Assembly (NCBI GenBank): GCA_021613335.1
Contig: JAJTWR010000044.1
Coordinates: 3,985,501 to 4,049,500, forward strand
Length of the DNA: 64,000 nt
Source of the DNA: Whitmania pigra
Lineage: Eukaryota > Annelida > Clitellata > Hirudinida > Haemopidae
Direction: 5' to 3'
The position numbers and the translations under genes were made by a program. This document shows, in pieces, positions 11,463-24,149 of this stretch; positions within the stretch are counted from its first letter, which is position 1; every line of letters begins with the position of its first letter. A model generated the notes under the pieces. The model saw only the letters and a program-made list of their open reading frames with translations. It searched no databases and was not told the origin of the DNA.

Positions 11463-12735
11463 TCCAGAAAGAAAAAACCGACAGGGACATCCGGTGATCA
11501 GTCTGATAAGTCATGCTTACTGAGAAGAAAATTATTTAAAGAATTTAAAGTCTGTATCTGCATCGGTTGATTTTTAATCGACTATATTATAGAAACACAT
11601 CTCAGGGGCTGGGTGCGGTCAGCTCTAAATCGTTCAAAACGCTGAATAAAAACAGTTCTCGAATTTTAATAAACTTTCAAGAAGTAAACCCTGGCTTTCT
11701 AAGTTGTGATCTATATTTTAAAATAGTTGTTGTATTTTTAACTGGGTTGGTTGATTTATAACCGCCTTTTTCGTACTCCATTACTTGTAAATCTTCTAAT
11801 TTCGCCCAAGTTGTTTTGATTTTATCGGAAGCTTTTTCGACCCCGTCCCTGCGGATTAAAATTACATGTTATACATATTCTGATAGATATTTTTCAGGAG
11901 AATTCAAATATGTAACTGACTTGACTAGCGCACACAGGGATCTACCCTAAAAAAATCTTCAAAGTTTTCAAGCATTAATTAAAAATAGTTCCCGATTTTT
12001 TAAGTTTTTTTGAATGCTCGTCCCTGGCACTTTGATTCTTCTTCTATTTTTTAAAACAATCCGCACATTTTTATCTCTAGCGGTTGATTTTTAATCGACT
12101 TTACAAGATAGCCCTAAAAAGGGGCTAGAATAGGGGCAGTTATCTCTTTCGTGAATCTGTGTGATAACCACTCGGACAGTTTGCATAATTCATCAATATT
12201 TCTCAATGAATTTGAACTCTATTTGAACATGAAAATTAAATAAAAAATAAACCTAATTAAAATGTACTGTTAAGTGATTATTTGCTAAATATCTTTAACC
12301 AAAAGAAAAAATTTATCTATTGGTGCATATTATAATCGTTTGCATGTTTTATAAGTGATTTTTACACAAGTTGGAAAAATTGCGTGTTTTATTCGCCCGC
12401 GTGTCAAATTCGTCTGCGTGTGATTTCCTGAAAGTACGGTACAAAAGTTGCCAGAGTCTCGGAAATTTTTATTGAACGGTTTTCTAAAAACCTTTCGTAG
12501 TGGCCTTTTAAATACTTAGTTAGAGAATTTTCCAGAAAAAACACCAGAAAATGTAGAAGAGCGATAAGGTTAAATATTAATTTGGATTCCTGGAAAGAGG
12601 AAAGATTAAATGATTTTGCAACAAGCACTTACGACGTGCGATCATAATTTCTTCTGTATTTCTATATATGCGGTCAGCCCCCGCCCCTCAAAAAAAAATA
12701 TTGTAAAAAAAAATTTAATTGTAAACATTTTTCAG
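11463..12735. other. Non-coding region with a repeated short motif
   Basis: The motif cggttgatttttaatcgact occurs twice, near 11563 and 12079, each followed by a different AT-rich stretch; a weaker version (ggttgatttataaccg) is near 11747. This suggests two diverged copies of one unit of roughly 500 bp. No gene recognised. Confidence 0.4.
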
Positions 12736-12737
12736 GA

Positions 12738-13195
12738 GCAAACGATTGGACATTTGCAGCCGACCTAGAAGGGATGAGGCGCTATCCCCAGGTGCTGATA
12801 GAAAGTGGCAAGACGGCGGGTTTGGTGCTCGTGTCGCCGTCAACAGATGCCATCATTACGGTGGAGCTATTGTACCGTAGGCTACAATACAGAAACGCGC
12901 CCAAAGCGGATAAGTATGCAGATCTGTCAATGGACCTGGAAGCAAAATGATACCGGATACCTCTTCCCCATCAAAGTTGGTGCAAGGTGCGTAGTCGGCA
13001 GGTCGACTTACGCTTTACTCACCAAGATTGGATTGTCAAGCCAAGAGAGAACAAAGGCTATGACGAGGATGTCTGAGGCCGCAGAAGCGACATCATTCTG
13101 GATCTGGCACATGAGGAGCCAGAAGAAGTCTTAAGAGGTCTCGAAAACGCAAGGAGATTCAAAGGGCCGAAACGTTTGAAGACGTGGAAACTCTG
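12738..13195 (+). pseudogene. R2/NeSL-type LINE fragment, C-terminal endonuclease region
   Basis: Reading across frames gives WTFAADLEGM, LVLVSPSTDAIITVELL, KYADLSMDL, then RFTHQDWIV, and TKAMTRMSEAAEATSFWIW in another frame. This order matches the C-terminal restriction-like endonuclease region of R2/NeSL-type LINE proteins as I know them (VELT strand, then a conserved A-M-x-x-x-x-E-A-E-x-x-S-x-W-L-W end). Stops and frameshifts interrupt it, so it is a dead fragment. Its poly-G-rich right edge adjoins another transposon end. Confidence 0.6.
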
Positions 13196-13239
13196 AGGAT
13201 CCCTGTCAGAGCTCCAAGGCGGAGTAATAAAAAACTATT

Positions 13240-13330
13240 ATTATTTTTATGGGGGGGGGGGGGGTGCGAGAACATACTAAAAGTTTTCTAGGGGTGCAGG
13301 ACACAGAAAAGGCTTGGAAGCCCTGGTTTA
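13240..13330 (-). mobile_element. Transposon end with G-tract (hAT-like)
   Basis: A run of more than ten G is followed by a sequence whose complement reads aaaccagggcttccaagcc, similar to the CAGGG-type termini of hAT elements. Only one end is visible. Confidence 0.35.
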
Positions 13331-14522
13331 AAAGAAGATAGGTTCGGTTGAAAAATATCATAGATCCATTAAATCAGTATACAAATAGTGACAAATCTAT
13401 AAAGCTTGGATGGGTGCTTGATCATTTAACACAGGAGGTGCATGATAGATGAACACAGCCTTAATGGCAGCAAGCAACTTTAGTTAGAAAATGAACGGAA
13501 ATTGTTTAATTGTAATTATCAATTTAAGATGTAAAAATTCTTCTGAAGTCATGCTTCATTAATACGAAAATTTATATTAAACTCATTTACATCTACATTA
13601 TTAGCCTAAACTTAAGTTTTGATGCGTAATCTTAAGCAGAAAAATCTTGAAAATGCTCTAGTCCTAAGACTGACGAAATTTCGTCACAGCAGCGTTCATT
13701 TATTGAGCGATCGTATAAAACTATGCAGACTATGTGATTCATTAAAATAAGGAATTCGTACGAGTCTGTTTTCACAAAAGTCTAGTGAAATGCAAGCTCG
13801 TGGAAAGGGCGTTCTAATGAGTGAATGCTTCAATTTGAAAAAGTTTCTACTTATAAAGATCAAATCGAATTGGAGGAATAAACTCTGATCTTTGACGTCT
13901 CTGCATCTCCGTTACAGCTCTTTAGCAGCTACCTTTTAATATAAAATAATTGCGCATCCAATTATGAAATTTAGGCTATGAACAGGACACGACTACTCAT
14001 TGGAATCGTCGTTTCTAGTGAATAAAATTGGGATCTCTTAAGAAGCTTTACATGAATCGTACTTTGAGATCTAATCAAATGATCGGCGATTCCTATGTTA
14101 GGAAAGTAGTAATAGCTGCTAAATAAATCCAATCATCATTTCCACTGAATAGCGCAACTATATTGCTGTCATTTATCGATGAATCAGAAGTGTGGATTTA
14201 AAGAGAACCTCTAGCAGCAAGCCCAGCTGGTTCTTGTAGGCGTTCTGCTTAACTCATACCTGGTGAATTTGGTCGGGCACGCATCCGTTTGTTAGCTGTG
14301 AACTCAGCTTTTCAAGAGACGCTTAGTTGTCTGCCTGGTTGCTCGCACCTGTCAATTTTGTTTTGTTCAAGTTAATGAGTATTTCGTCATATAATTAAGG
14401 ATATCTGATTAAATTTGAAAAATACCTGTTTATTTGTAAAAGATATCCGTTCACCTGTAACTGTTGTTAACATTTTTTTACGAACCGGATCTGTTCCTAG
14501 AGTTTCAGGATAAAAGTCAGAA
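13331..14522. other. Upstream region of the L1-like gene, no gene
   Basis: About 1.2 kb with no coding signal; presumably includes the promoter of the L1-like gene. A perfect 16-bp palindrome tgacgaaatttcgtca lies at 13671-13686. Confidence 0.5.
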
Positions 14523-17500
14523 ATGATCAAATTGATTTCGTTTTATTGTTTTCTAGACACTTTGCTGTTGGTCACGATAAATGCTGAAAGTAAGTTTTAT
14601 GGATTCTGTTCAATATGCAATGTGCTTGCTTATGATACTTTTTCAGACTTTTGGGCCTTCACTACATTTTTTTTTCAATTTTCAGACATTCCTCCAAAAA
14701 TAGTGACATGGGCGACAGCTAAGGAATTATTTGTGCCTCCTAAAGCAGCAAATTTCACCTGTGAAGCCAGTGGAACAGGGAAACTTGAGTAAGTGATGAA
14801 TTGTGAATAAAACATAATTTCTATTTTTATGTTTTGTTTACCAGCTTTGAATGGTATAAAGATGGAATGAAAATAGTGACATCTGATTCGAGAAAGTATG
14901 AAATCATAAAAGTCTCGAAGATAGGATTGCAATCTGAGTCACTTCGTCTGCTTCAATCAGGAAGAGCAGAAAAATTTGTTCAGCCTGAAGATGAAGGGTT
15001 TTATCAATGCAAAGTAAAAAATACCCATGGCTTGGCTGTCAGTGACAGGACATGGCTAAGAAGATATCATTTAGAAGCTGGCTCATCAACCAAAGAAACT
15101 AAAGAATACAATGTAGGAGATGCTGCTTCTCTTCTCTGTGAAGAAAAAGCAAAATCTTCATCTTCACCCCTTGTTGAATGGGTGAAGATAATTTCATCTG
15201 ACTCACAAAGTCCTCCTATTACATCACCTCTTACTTTAGGTGAACGACTTCAAGTGGATGAAAATGGTTAGCTTTTTGAATCATAAATTTTTAATCACAT
15301 TAAAGTCACCTTCATTACATAAAAAAAACTATTTTTTACATTAGTTGAAACTAAAAAAGTGAACAAAAAGATTATCATGTTTTAGAGAGTCTAATGTCTA
15401 AGAATTATCTTTAGTAATCTAAAAATAAATTTATTCATTAGTAAACGGATTGAATAGAATTTTTTTAATATGAACGATAACACAATAAAACTAAACTGCA
15501 TTGCTTAATTTTAGAACAATTACTTTTATTTAGTTTTATTCTCATAATTCATTGTAGGTACTTTATGTTTTTCCTATGTCATTGACAATGATGAAACTGG
15601 GGATGATGAAGATTATGCTTGTGTTTTAAAGAACTCACTTGATAAACTAACATCAGTTGTTGGCTCCAGATACAAAATTAAAGTGGGAAGTAAGTTTTTA
15701 TTACATTATATTATCTCTCTCTAAAATTAAGATCAATGAAACTAAATAATATATCAAAATTAAGTGTATAATAAAAATATACAAATTAAACAGTGTAGTT
15801 ATTTATTGTTAAATGCAAGTTTTGTTTTAAGAAAAGACACCTTCTAATCCCACATCTTTGAAAACTATGTTTGCCTACGTCAAGCCGAAGGTGGCACTAG
15901 TTAAAGACTCAATTACTCTTAGTTGCTTCTTCAGTGGATCGTAGGTTTTGTTTTTGAATTAAAATGCTTTGAAATATTAAAGAATTGAACATTTGTTTCA
16001 ACTCAGGAAACATATTGCTGTTTCAATTACTGATTCTAAGGGACACAACATAGCATCTTCTAGTATTTCACCAGTTGAGACATCAAAAGGTGCAACAATT
16101 ATAAAAAATGTGCAAAAATCTCATCAGGGAGAATATATATGCACAGGAATCAATGAAGACAACACTCTGAGCAAAACTGAAAAACTTCAAGTAATTGTGG
16201 AAGGTACATCATCCAATTGTGTATTAAATTTTATATTATTACTAATATTTATTTTAATATGCGTTTTATTGTTTTAATAATTTTGTTCAGAAAGGCCGAC
16301 TTTCACAAATCAACCACAAGACCAAAATGCTATTCATGGTTCAAGTACTGAATTCAGGTGCAGTGTTACTGCAACACCCCCAGCAAAAATTGAGTGGTTT
16401 AAAAATGGGGATCTTTTAAAAGAAGGTAAAATAATAAGTTGAATTTATTATATGAAATTGAAGGTGAAAATTAATAACAAAACTAAATGTTATTAGATCA
16501 ACTTCCACAAGAAATGTATTTAAGTCCTGATCGAACTACACTGAAGATTCAGAATTTATGCAAGGAAAGTTGTTCTCAAGGACAAAACCGTCCAATGGTC
16601 ATTCAGTGTAATGCTAGCAATATCCATGGTTATGCATTTGCAAATGGATACCTAAATATTTTGTGTAAGTTGGTTTTTAGCATTTGTTGCAAAATTTACC
16701 ATGTGCTTGAATTAGACATGGGTACAAACTTGTATTATTGTAAATTGAAGTTGAACCAATTTTTATGCTTAAATTCTTGTTATGGTTCTTTTAAGATTAA
16801 TCACTGAGTCATTTAATAAACTAGATCCTGTTTCATATCTGCTATAACTTGCAGATGAACTCTCAATAATTGTTCACCTCATAATTATTTGAATTGTTGG
16901 CTTCAGTTAAGACTGAGATAACAGAAAAGCCAAAAGATGTTGAATACAATCCAGAAAAAAATGCAACTTTCTACTGTGGTGCAGTTACTGATCCTGATAC
17001 AAAATTAAGTTACAAGTGGCTCTTCAATGATGAAACATTTACTCATGGTTCTATCAACACAACCACCAGTGTCCTCCATCTCAATCTTCCAAATTTAGAA
17101 GAAAAAGGCAAAAACTTGATTGGTAAATGGACATGTGTGGCTTCAAATTCTCACACATCTGATAGTCAAAGTGCTCAACTAAAGGAAAAATATGGTTGGT
17201 ACTGGTTACTAATTGCTCTTATTTCTCTTAGTAATGCAGTTATTACAAAACTTTAAGGATTTATTAAATTTTATGGTCATATAGCTTAATGATTGACAAA
17301 GATTATATTACCTCTAGCAACTGGCCAAACATATTTTTAGAATATTAACATTATTAAATTCTTTTAAAAATGGCATGCGACTTGGCTCAGAGGATTGCGT
17401 TCCTGCAAACGGTGGTCAAAGCAACAGTTGTTGTGTGTCATGTTCGCAACCCAGCTCAAACCAGAGAGCGCCCTTAGTTAAGGGCGTTATATAAATGGTG

Positions 17501-20112
17501 GATCGATTAAGAAGTGCCTTCACATCCTATCCAGATACATAAGGCACTAAAAATAGATTAAATGCAAATACAATATCCAAAACATTACATTACCTTGAAT
17601 TAAATTAAAAATATATTTCAAGTTTTAAAAAATTATTTCAACACACAGAATCTCCTAAATGTTAATTTCTATTGAAATTAATGAAACTGAATTAATAAAA
17701 TGAAGCTGATGGTTAAAATCTTTCTGTAATGATGCAATGCAACAAATATTATTAACAACTTATTAAATGTGCATGAAGATTGGCATCACAATGTTTTATC
17801 TTGTTATCGTATCATATTTACAATTTAAAATCTCTTTTTGAAAAGAAGAGAATCTTTAAAACTGAATTTAGATTTGAACTACATTACAAAACGATAATGG
17901 CAATTTTATCAATATTTTTATACACCATTTTGGTGCTTTTCTGCATTCAACAGTGAATTCACTTGAGCTGTGTTATGTTTGCAATTTCTTTCCATATTGA
18001 CAAGCAATATTTGCAGCAAACTCTGCTGCTATGTGTAAGGCACCCCATACATTAAGGACAGCCTATCATTTTATTAATTACAATGCATTTAATAATGCAA
18101 TTGAATTTTGACAGTTGACATGTATTTACAAGTCTCATCTTGTTGCAAATCAATAAATATTTAAAACTTTAACATAACGAAATATCAACTTAAATAAATA
18201 TCTCAGATGTAAGGAACTTTAATTTCTGCAGAAAACATTTTTTTAAACATTTTTCTGGTATGCTCTGTATCTCTCAAAAATTTTGATTGTTTACATGCCA
18301 TTGTTGGTCATGTTATCTAAGCCCTTTCACCATTTTTGATTTATAAAATAAAAAATAAAATAAATAAAATGAAATAAAAGAAAAAATAAAATTTTTGAAA
18401 TCTCAGGAAATCATATTCAAATTTTGACTGAAATAACAAACGGATCCCTTAATGAAAAGTCAATTGCCCAACATGCTAAAGTGAATGTGCATTCTATTGG
18501 AAAGTTTAACCTCAACACCTGCATCATATAAGATAATCTACCTCCTTGAGCTTCTCAATATATTTTTTAATGATTTGCCTTCAAAGTAACCCATAAAATT
18601 CCCAAGTCTTGAGACTACATTCAGATAATTCATCAAAACTCATTCTGTTTGAGTACTTCTGCTTTTTAGTAATTTAATGTTCATAATACTTGTTCTGAAA
18701 ATTTGATTTACATTTTTATAGCATAATGGCATAACAATTGAAACTTTTTATCTGGGATCTAACTCAATTACAAACTGGTGTATTAATTAAATTAAAAAAT
18801 AACTTAATTAATTGCAACCAAATGGACATTTAACAGCAACATCGGAAGTCAACATTGCTTAAATAATTATAAACATAAAAACAATAACAACAAACCAATG
18901 AATGAATCATAATAATCTATTTATAAATAAATATTTTAAATGAAACACAGAATAAATAAACATTGTCCAGTTGCCAATCATTGTTTGACTGTCCCAAAAA
19001 CCCCAATATTTTCAAATGTGATTTTGTGTCAGGCAGTAGTGGCCAATGTGTTTTGACTAACTCATCATTTCATTTAGCTGCAAGACTAACCGTTATTATC
19101 TTACTAGCAGTAATCACTTTTTAATGGCCGTCCAACACAAGCTATTGACTAAATAACTTTTGAATTGTTTTTAGTACCAGCCTATGTATGGCCATACTGG
19201 TGGGCTGTGTTCTTAGCCCTCCTTCTGTTCTTGTTGGTGCTCATAATCATATGCATAGTTTGTTGCTGCCTCTATCAGAACAGGGGAGACCAATATCCAG
19301 GTATTAATTTTTAAATAATTTTAAAAATTTGATTTGTGAATGGAAAAAAAATGTTTAAGTGGATGAAATTGAACAAAAAAATGGCAATAACCCTGAAAAG
19401 GAACTTGAAGAAGCTGGATTTCATGACTACCAAAGAGATCTGTTAGTAAATAATTTATGTTCATATAAATTTGTTGATTAGTCAATTATCAGCATTTATA
19501 ATCAAGGTCCTTTAACACCTCTTTTCATCACACCAATTATTAAAATCAAATAATTTAGATTTTCTGGTCTACCTCTGTTGTTTTCTTTCTATTTGTTTCA
19601 TTTTGTTTGCTTAATAAAACAAATATTTTGCTTAAACTATAGCTTAATCGTACTGAAATTAGCCAAAAATTGCATTTGAAAAATCAATTTTTTGAGCTAA
19701 AATCATTATTACTTGATGCTGATTTATTAAATTTTCTAAAAGTTAAAAGTGAATGTTTTGTTTAGCATTACTTTTTCTCAGTCAATGTCGACCATTTTTC
19801 TTTTTTTGCTGAAGATGGTCGTTTGAGTGGCTGAATGCACACCCAATCAAACAAATAAAAATTTCTTTCCAATTTATATTATGATATAATTTATATATAT
19901 ATATTGTATCTTTGGTTAAATGGTGTTAATCACACAATTTATATTTTACAGAAAAATCAAAATATATTTTCTTCCATAGCTTATTGCCAAGAACCGATAG
20001 TGCAAGTGGTACACTATCATCTCAGGAACGCACCATATCAAGGCAGAAAAGAAGCCAAGGTTCACTAAGTGGTACCCTTGGGAGAGGAAGCAATGAAAAT
20101 TTAACTGGATAA
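14523..20112 (+). CDS. L1CAM/neuroglian-like five-Ig membrane protein lacking FN3, 653 aa
   Basis: Exons: 14523-14589, 14686-14788, 14845-15266, 15558-15689, 15832-15940, 16007-16203, 16291-16425, 16497-16664, 16907-17194, 19175-19300, 19360-19441, 19980-20112. All joins are GT-AG and sum to 654 codons including TAA. A signal peptide (MIKLISFYCFLDTLLLVTIN) is followed by about five Ig domains, seen from Cys/Trp/Cys sets such as NFTCEAS-FEWYKDG-GFYQCKV and FRCSVT-IEWFKNG-VIQCNASNIHGYAFAN. The last phrase is typical of L1-family Ig domains. A transmembrane segment (about residues 549-571) is followed by a tail with GDQYPVDEIE and AGFHDY, resembling the juxtamembrane and GFHEY-like parts of neuroglian. 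No FN3 domains and no FIGQY ankyrin motif were found. Inferred role: homophilic or heterophilic cell adhesion, possibly neural. Confidence 0.85.
17371..17575 (+). mobile_element. tRNA-derived SINE (family 2) in intron 9 of the L1-like gene
   Basis: Has an A-box-like cttggctcagaggattgc and a B-box-like tgttcgcaaccc, then the family body agggcgttatataaatggtgg and tcctatccagatacataagg. A close copy lies at 62571-62725. The remainder of this 2-kb intron is AT-rich and contains no FN3-like exon. Confidence 0.75.
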
Positions 20113-20377
20113 ATTGGAAAAGTCACTTTGTGGTCACCTATCTCTGAACATTTACCATTCTCTATGATAACTATTATGCTGTATGAGCATATTTGATAAA
20201 AAAAATTTGTTGATTCCAACAGAATCTCAAGTTAAGCTGTAACCCATCTTTTGTATCAGGTCTTAAAAAGACATTTTTAAACCTAAGTTTAATATTGCTT
20301 TATTGTATAGCTATGCTATATAAGCAGTTTTACATTTTTATTGCATCAGCAACTCCAAAAATGAATACGTGACAGTG

Positions 20378-20383
20378 AATAAA
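20378..20383 (+). terminator. Poly(A) signal of the L1-like gene
   Basis: AATAAA lies 266 bp after the stop codon, the nearest strong candidate. Confidence 0.5.
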
Positions 20384-20476
20384 GAATAATCAGTTGCTGT
20401 TACTGTTATCATAAAAATGTTTTAAGTATCCAAAATTTGAATGGCTTTCAAAAATGATTGGCTTATAAAGTTTCTG

Positions 20477-21046
20477 GGTAAAACCGTTCGAGACGGACGC
20501 ACACATTTTAATGAGATGCTAAGAAAAAATAAAGCTCCACCTCTAAACAAATTAAACTCCGCCTAAAATGAGTAAAAGTGAATCTTTTATCCGCAATATA
20601 TATTAAGTCATTTACATAAAAGTCTCTAATAAAGTTTTATTATAATTTTGGAAATACTTGACGTCTGACATTAGCAATCGAGTGTTTAAAGTTTACGCTT
20701 TGCCTAACCCTAACCCTACCCTATCCCCTAATCCTAACCCTACCCTAACCCCTAACCATACCCTATCCCCTAATCCTAACCCTACCCTAACCCTAACCCT
20801 ACCATATCCCCTAACCCTACCCTATCCCCTAATCCTAACCATAACCCTACCCTAACACTTGAGCGGATCTATTCGGATCCTAAATATGCGGACCGAGTTT
20901 CCCTAAAAAGAGATATACCTAAAAATATTATGGATCAAAGATTTACTTTTACTCATTTTAGGCGGAGCTTAATTTGTTTTGGGTGGAGCTTCACTAAAGT
21001 AGAGCATCTCATTAAAATGTGTGCGTCCGTCTCGAACGGTTTTACC
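20477..21046. mobile_element. Foldback element A with telomere-like core
   Basis: About 570 bp with terminal inverted repeats of about 115 bp. The left arm starts ggtaaaaccgttcgagacgg and the right arm ends with its complement; both carry ttaatgagatgct, then agctccacc, then an attaa-ctccgcctaaaatgag block. Between the arms are degenerate CCCTAA repeats (20703-20857). No target duplication could be recognised. No coding capacity is evident, so it would be non-autonomous. Confidence 0.8.
20703..20857 (+). repeat. Degenerate telomere-like (CCCTAA)n tract
   Basis: Roughly 150 bp of CCCTAA units mixed with CCCTA, CCCCTAA and CCTAAT variants. It sits between the arms of foldback element A, so it is an interstitial tract rather than a chromosome end. 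Confidence 0.9.
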
Positions 21047-21758
21047 AAAAAGGTAAACAGCCTTAATGAGATGAAAAATAAGGGAGATAGCTCCACCCCA
21101 TAAACAAAATTAGCTCCACCTAAAGTGATTAAAATTGATTAAAAGTAAGTGTTTCCCAATACATATTGATAATATAGTACTTTAAAAATAATATTGAGTT
21201 ATTTAAAAAATAGCATTAATAACGCCAATAAATAAATAAATTGTAAATGTCACAAATGTTTGCAAATCTATGTTAAATGTTTTGAGGTATATCGAGATGT
21301 CTCAAGATGTCTCTATGAATGTTGGGAATACTGTAGCTCGAAATTATTCAATTTAAACAAGAAACCTAACTACAGCCTCACTGCAAATCCGCGTTATTAT
21401 TCATTACGCATCGTTGGAAAGGATGCTCCAAAAATAACATTTAGCTTTATTTGTTATAAGTGACTCGGTAATTGTAACGAATCGTTCAGTAGTTCATTCG
21501 GTCATCGCATAGCACACACATTGCTACAGCCCAGCAATCATCACTCCAGTGGTCAGCTTTGTCAACTCGCTTCGGCCCCTCGATTGCTCAGTTTACTGAG
21601 TTTCTCAATTAAAATACTTTCTGTTGCGTATCAGTAATTTACACAATTATTGACGATCCAAAAATTTCATCTCGAAGCCACTTCACCTATCGAAAAAACT
21701 TTTGAGTGCTCCACAACACAGTTAGAGAACAATTAACGAAATTATTTCTACAATTATT

Positions 21759-22275
21759 TTATTTGATAAATAAAAACTCTTCACTCCCTGTGAGAAGAGT
21801 CTTAATAATGGGATGAAATTCGTAATAACAATAATATTGCCATGTGCATATCGTCAGAAAGACTGTGTTTTCGTTGTCCCTTGAAGTCCTAATTAGATGA
21901 GTCTTCAGGTGACGCTTGAAGAGCTCCAGAGATGGGTGGGATCTTACGAGGGGAGGCATAAGAGAAGCCTCTGTTGACTATTGATGACCTATTGATTGGT
22001 TGAAGATGAATGATCAAGTGTTTGGCGGCGACCTATAAAGTGATGGAGTTAAAGTGGGCTGGATGTCACTAGAGTGTGATGTGTCGAGATGGCGATTTTG
22101 AAGGTGATACGATGTGAATCGGCAACCAGTGCAATTGTTTCAGGCAGGAGTTGAGACAGGCTATGTTCAAGGGCAGAAGTGCTGATGGAAAGTAGCGAAC
22201 GTATGTGCCCAGGTGATTGCAGGAAGATGCGAATCGAAAATAACACCTAGGGTTGTAGAAAAAGGAAAAAGGGTT
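21759..22275 (-). pseudogene. L2/CR1-like LINE reverse transcriptase 3' fragment (left arm)
   Basis: Minus-strand peptides IRSLLSISTSALEHSL, then a deletion, then THHTLVTSSPL, and PPLVRSHPSLELFKRHLKTHL. These are characteristic of the region after the RT domain and the extreme C-terminus of L2/CR1-type LINE ORF2. It is the broken counterpart of the copy at 24150-24831. Confidence 0.75.
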
Positions 22276-22283
22276 CCAGCGAC

Positions 22284-23197
22284 CAGTGTTGTGCAGTATC
22301 GAATTACATGTAATTCGTTACTGTAATTAATTACATTTTTTTGGTAATTTTTACTTGTAACAGATTACTATTTTCGGTCATACTTTTAATTCGTTACCTT
22401 TTTGGCACAAGACGTTACAAAGTAACATAAATAAATTTTAAATTAGTTTATTTTATTTTAAAATTTTATTAAAATTCTAGATTGTTATTCTTTGGTTCGT
22501 TCGAAAACCTTTCTCTTTCCTATCATCGCTCATTTGTTATTGTTGTTATCGCCGGTCGTTTTTGTTAAATCGGAAATTGTTGATTAGTCACACCGAAGCG
22601 TTTTTAATATATAATATTGTATACATATAATAATATAAGATTTAATAAATCATAATATGGATTCATTTGAAGCCAGTTTGAGTGTCGTTAGCGAAGATTA
22701 GAGGAACAAGGGTGAAGATGGTCCATGGCCATATTTGAACAAAATGTTCAGATTTCAATCAAAGGAAAATCATATAAATATGCATGCCTACTCTGACAAC
22801 AGAAAAAAACTATATGTTCAGCATATGAAGGTTCTTCATCTAACTTGAAGAAGCACGTGGAACGCGTGCATCCAACAGAAGTTAAGGAATATGGGATATT
22901 TGTTGCCAACGGTTGTCAAGCTTCACGAGAAACTGGTAGCCAAAATAGCATCTTCTAATGTCGGGGCTATTTTGTCGCCGGGCTGTTATGACGGGGTGCC
23001 TGATGTATGATCACAATAATGGCGGCATCAAAGTTACTTGTAATTTTTACTTAAAAGTAACTTTTGGATGCTGTAACTTTTTACTTTTACTTGAGTAACT
23101 TTGTGAGGCAATACTCTTACTCATACTTAAGTAGCTTTTTGAGCTATTACTTTTACTTGTAACTAATTATCGAAATGAGGTAATTTTTACAACACTG
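22284..23197 (+). mobile_element. hAT element with 8-bp target duplication
   Basis: Termini are cagtgttgtgcagta and its imperfect complement ending acaacactg. The 8-bp duplication ccagcgac lies at 22276-22283 and 23198-23205. Inside, near 22724-22900, is a decayed BED zinc finger (WPYLNKMF, then SSNLKKHVERVHP) with a stop where the second Cys of the finger would be. Removing the element restores the match between the two arms of foldback B, so it inserted after the arms formed. A fragment of the agccccgtcaaaa repeat is embedded near 22960-23005. Confidence 0.88.
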
Positions 23198-24149
23198 CCA
23201 GCGACGTTTATGAAAAGAAAGAGGACGCGACAGAGTTTTGAGGAGAGCGGGTTTGTCAATGAATTTTGGATATCTGCGGATTCAGTTTAAGAAAGTTAAC
23301 GATATGCCAATCATTGATGATACCCGTGCAATTCCGCAAAATACTAAACGATTGAATTTGCTGAAGACCCGACTAGTGACCACACTGCTTATGATGGTCA
23401 TTATTAGGCTATTAAAAAAAATTAAGTATGATAAAAATAAGTTTTATTTTATAATAATCATCATCACCTAACTTATTATTACACTTGAGAACAATTAACA
23501 AAATTATTTCTACAATTGTTTCCTTTTTATAGATAAATACTCAAAACCCCAACCCGTGGGAATTTGGCTGTTTCACTTCAAAGTGGGAAGTCGGCGTTTT
23601 CACTTCAAAGTCGGCCGATTAGTTCTGAGGATCGAGATAACCGATGAGGGGCTATCGCCATTTATTTATTTGGTTAAGGTCCGTTGCATAACTAAGATGT
23701 TAATTAGTTTTAGTTATGTAAAAGAAACGATATGTATTATTATAATAATAGAATTATATTAATAATGAAATAAATAAATTTTGATTAAAGATTCTGTTAA
23801 GTGACTCCGATTTTTGCAGATCCATATGTAAATAATGTCCATAATCGATTGCTAAGCATGGATTCATCTTAGAGTTGTTTTTAATCTAATTTCTTTCCTC
23901 AGGGCAGACTGGGCCGTACATTTCATCTTCCTGAGGGCACACCTGATGTTTTTAAAAAAAAAAGAGAAATATGTTGATTCAGAGCATATTTTTCAACTCA
24001 GAATCTGGAAATTAGAACCTTCTTCCTTCAGCAAATTCAATTGTTTAGTATTTTGCGGAATTGCACGGGTATCATCAATGATTGGCATATCGTTAACTTT
24101 CTTAAATCCGCAGATATCCAAAATTCATTGACAAACCCGCTCTCCTCAA

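Noticed and set aside
13671..13686. Perfect 16-bp palindrome tgacgaaatttcgtca
   Set aside because: Could be a dimeric transcription-factor site, but a single palindrome of this size in 64 kb is not compelling without conservation.
20703..20857. Telomere or chromosome end
   Set aside because: The repeats are degenerate, only about 150 bp, and lie between inverted repeats with genes on both sides.
21260..21463. Duplicate 67-codon frame present in both arms of foldback B
   Set aside because: Its conservation follows from the recent inverted duplication; no motif, and it lies in the non-LINE part of the arm.
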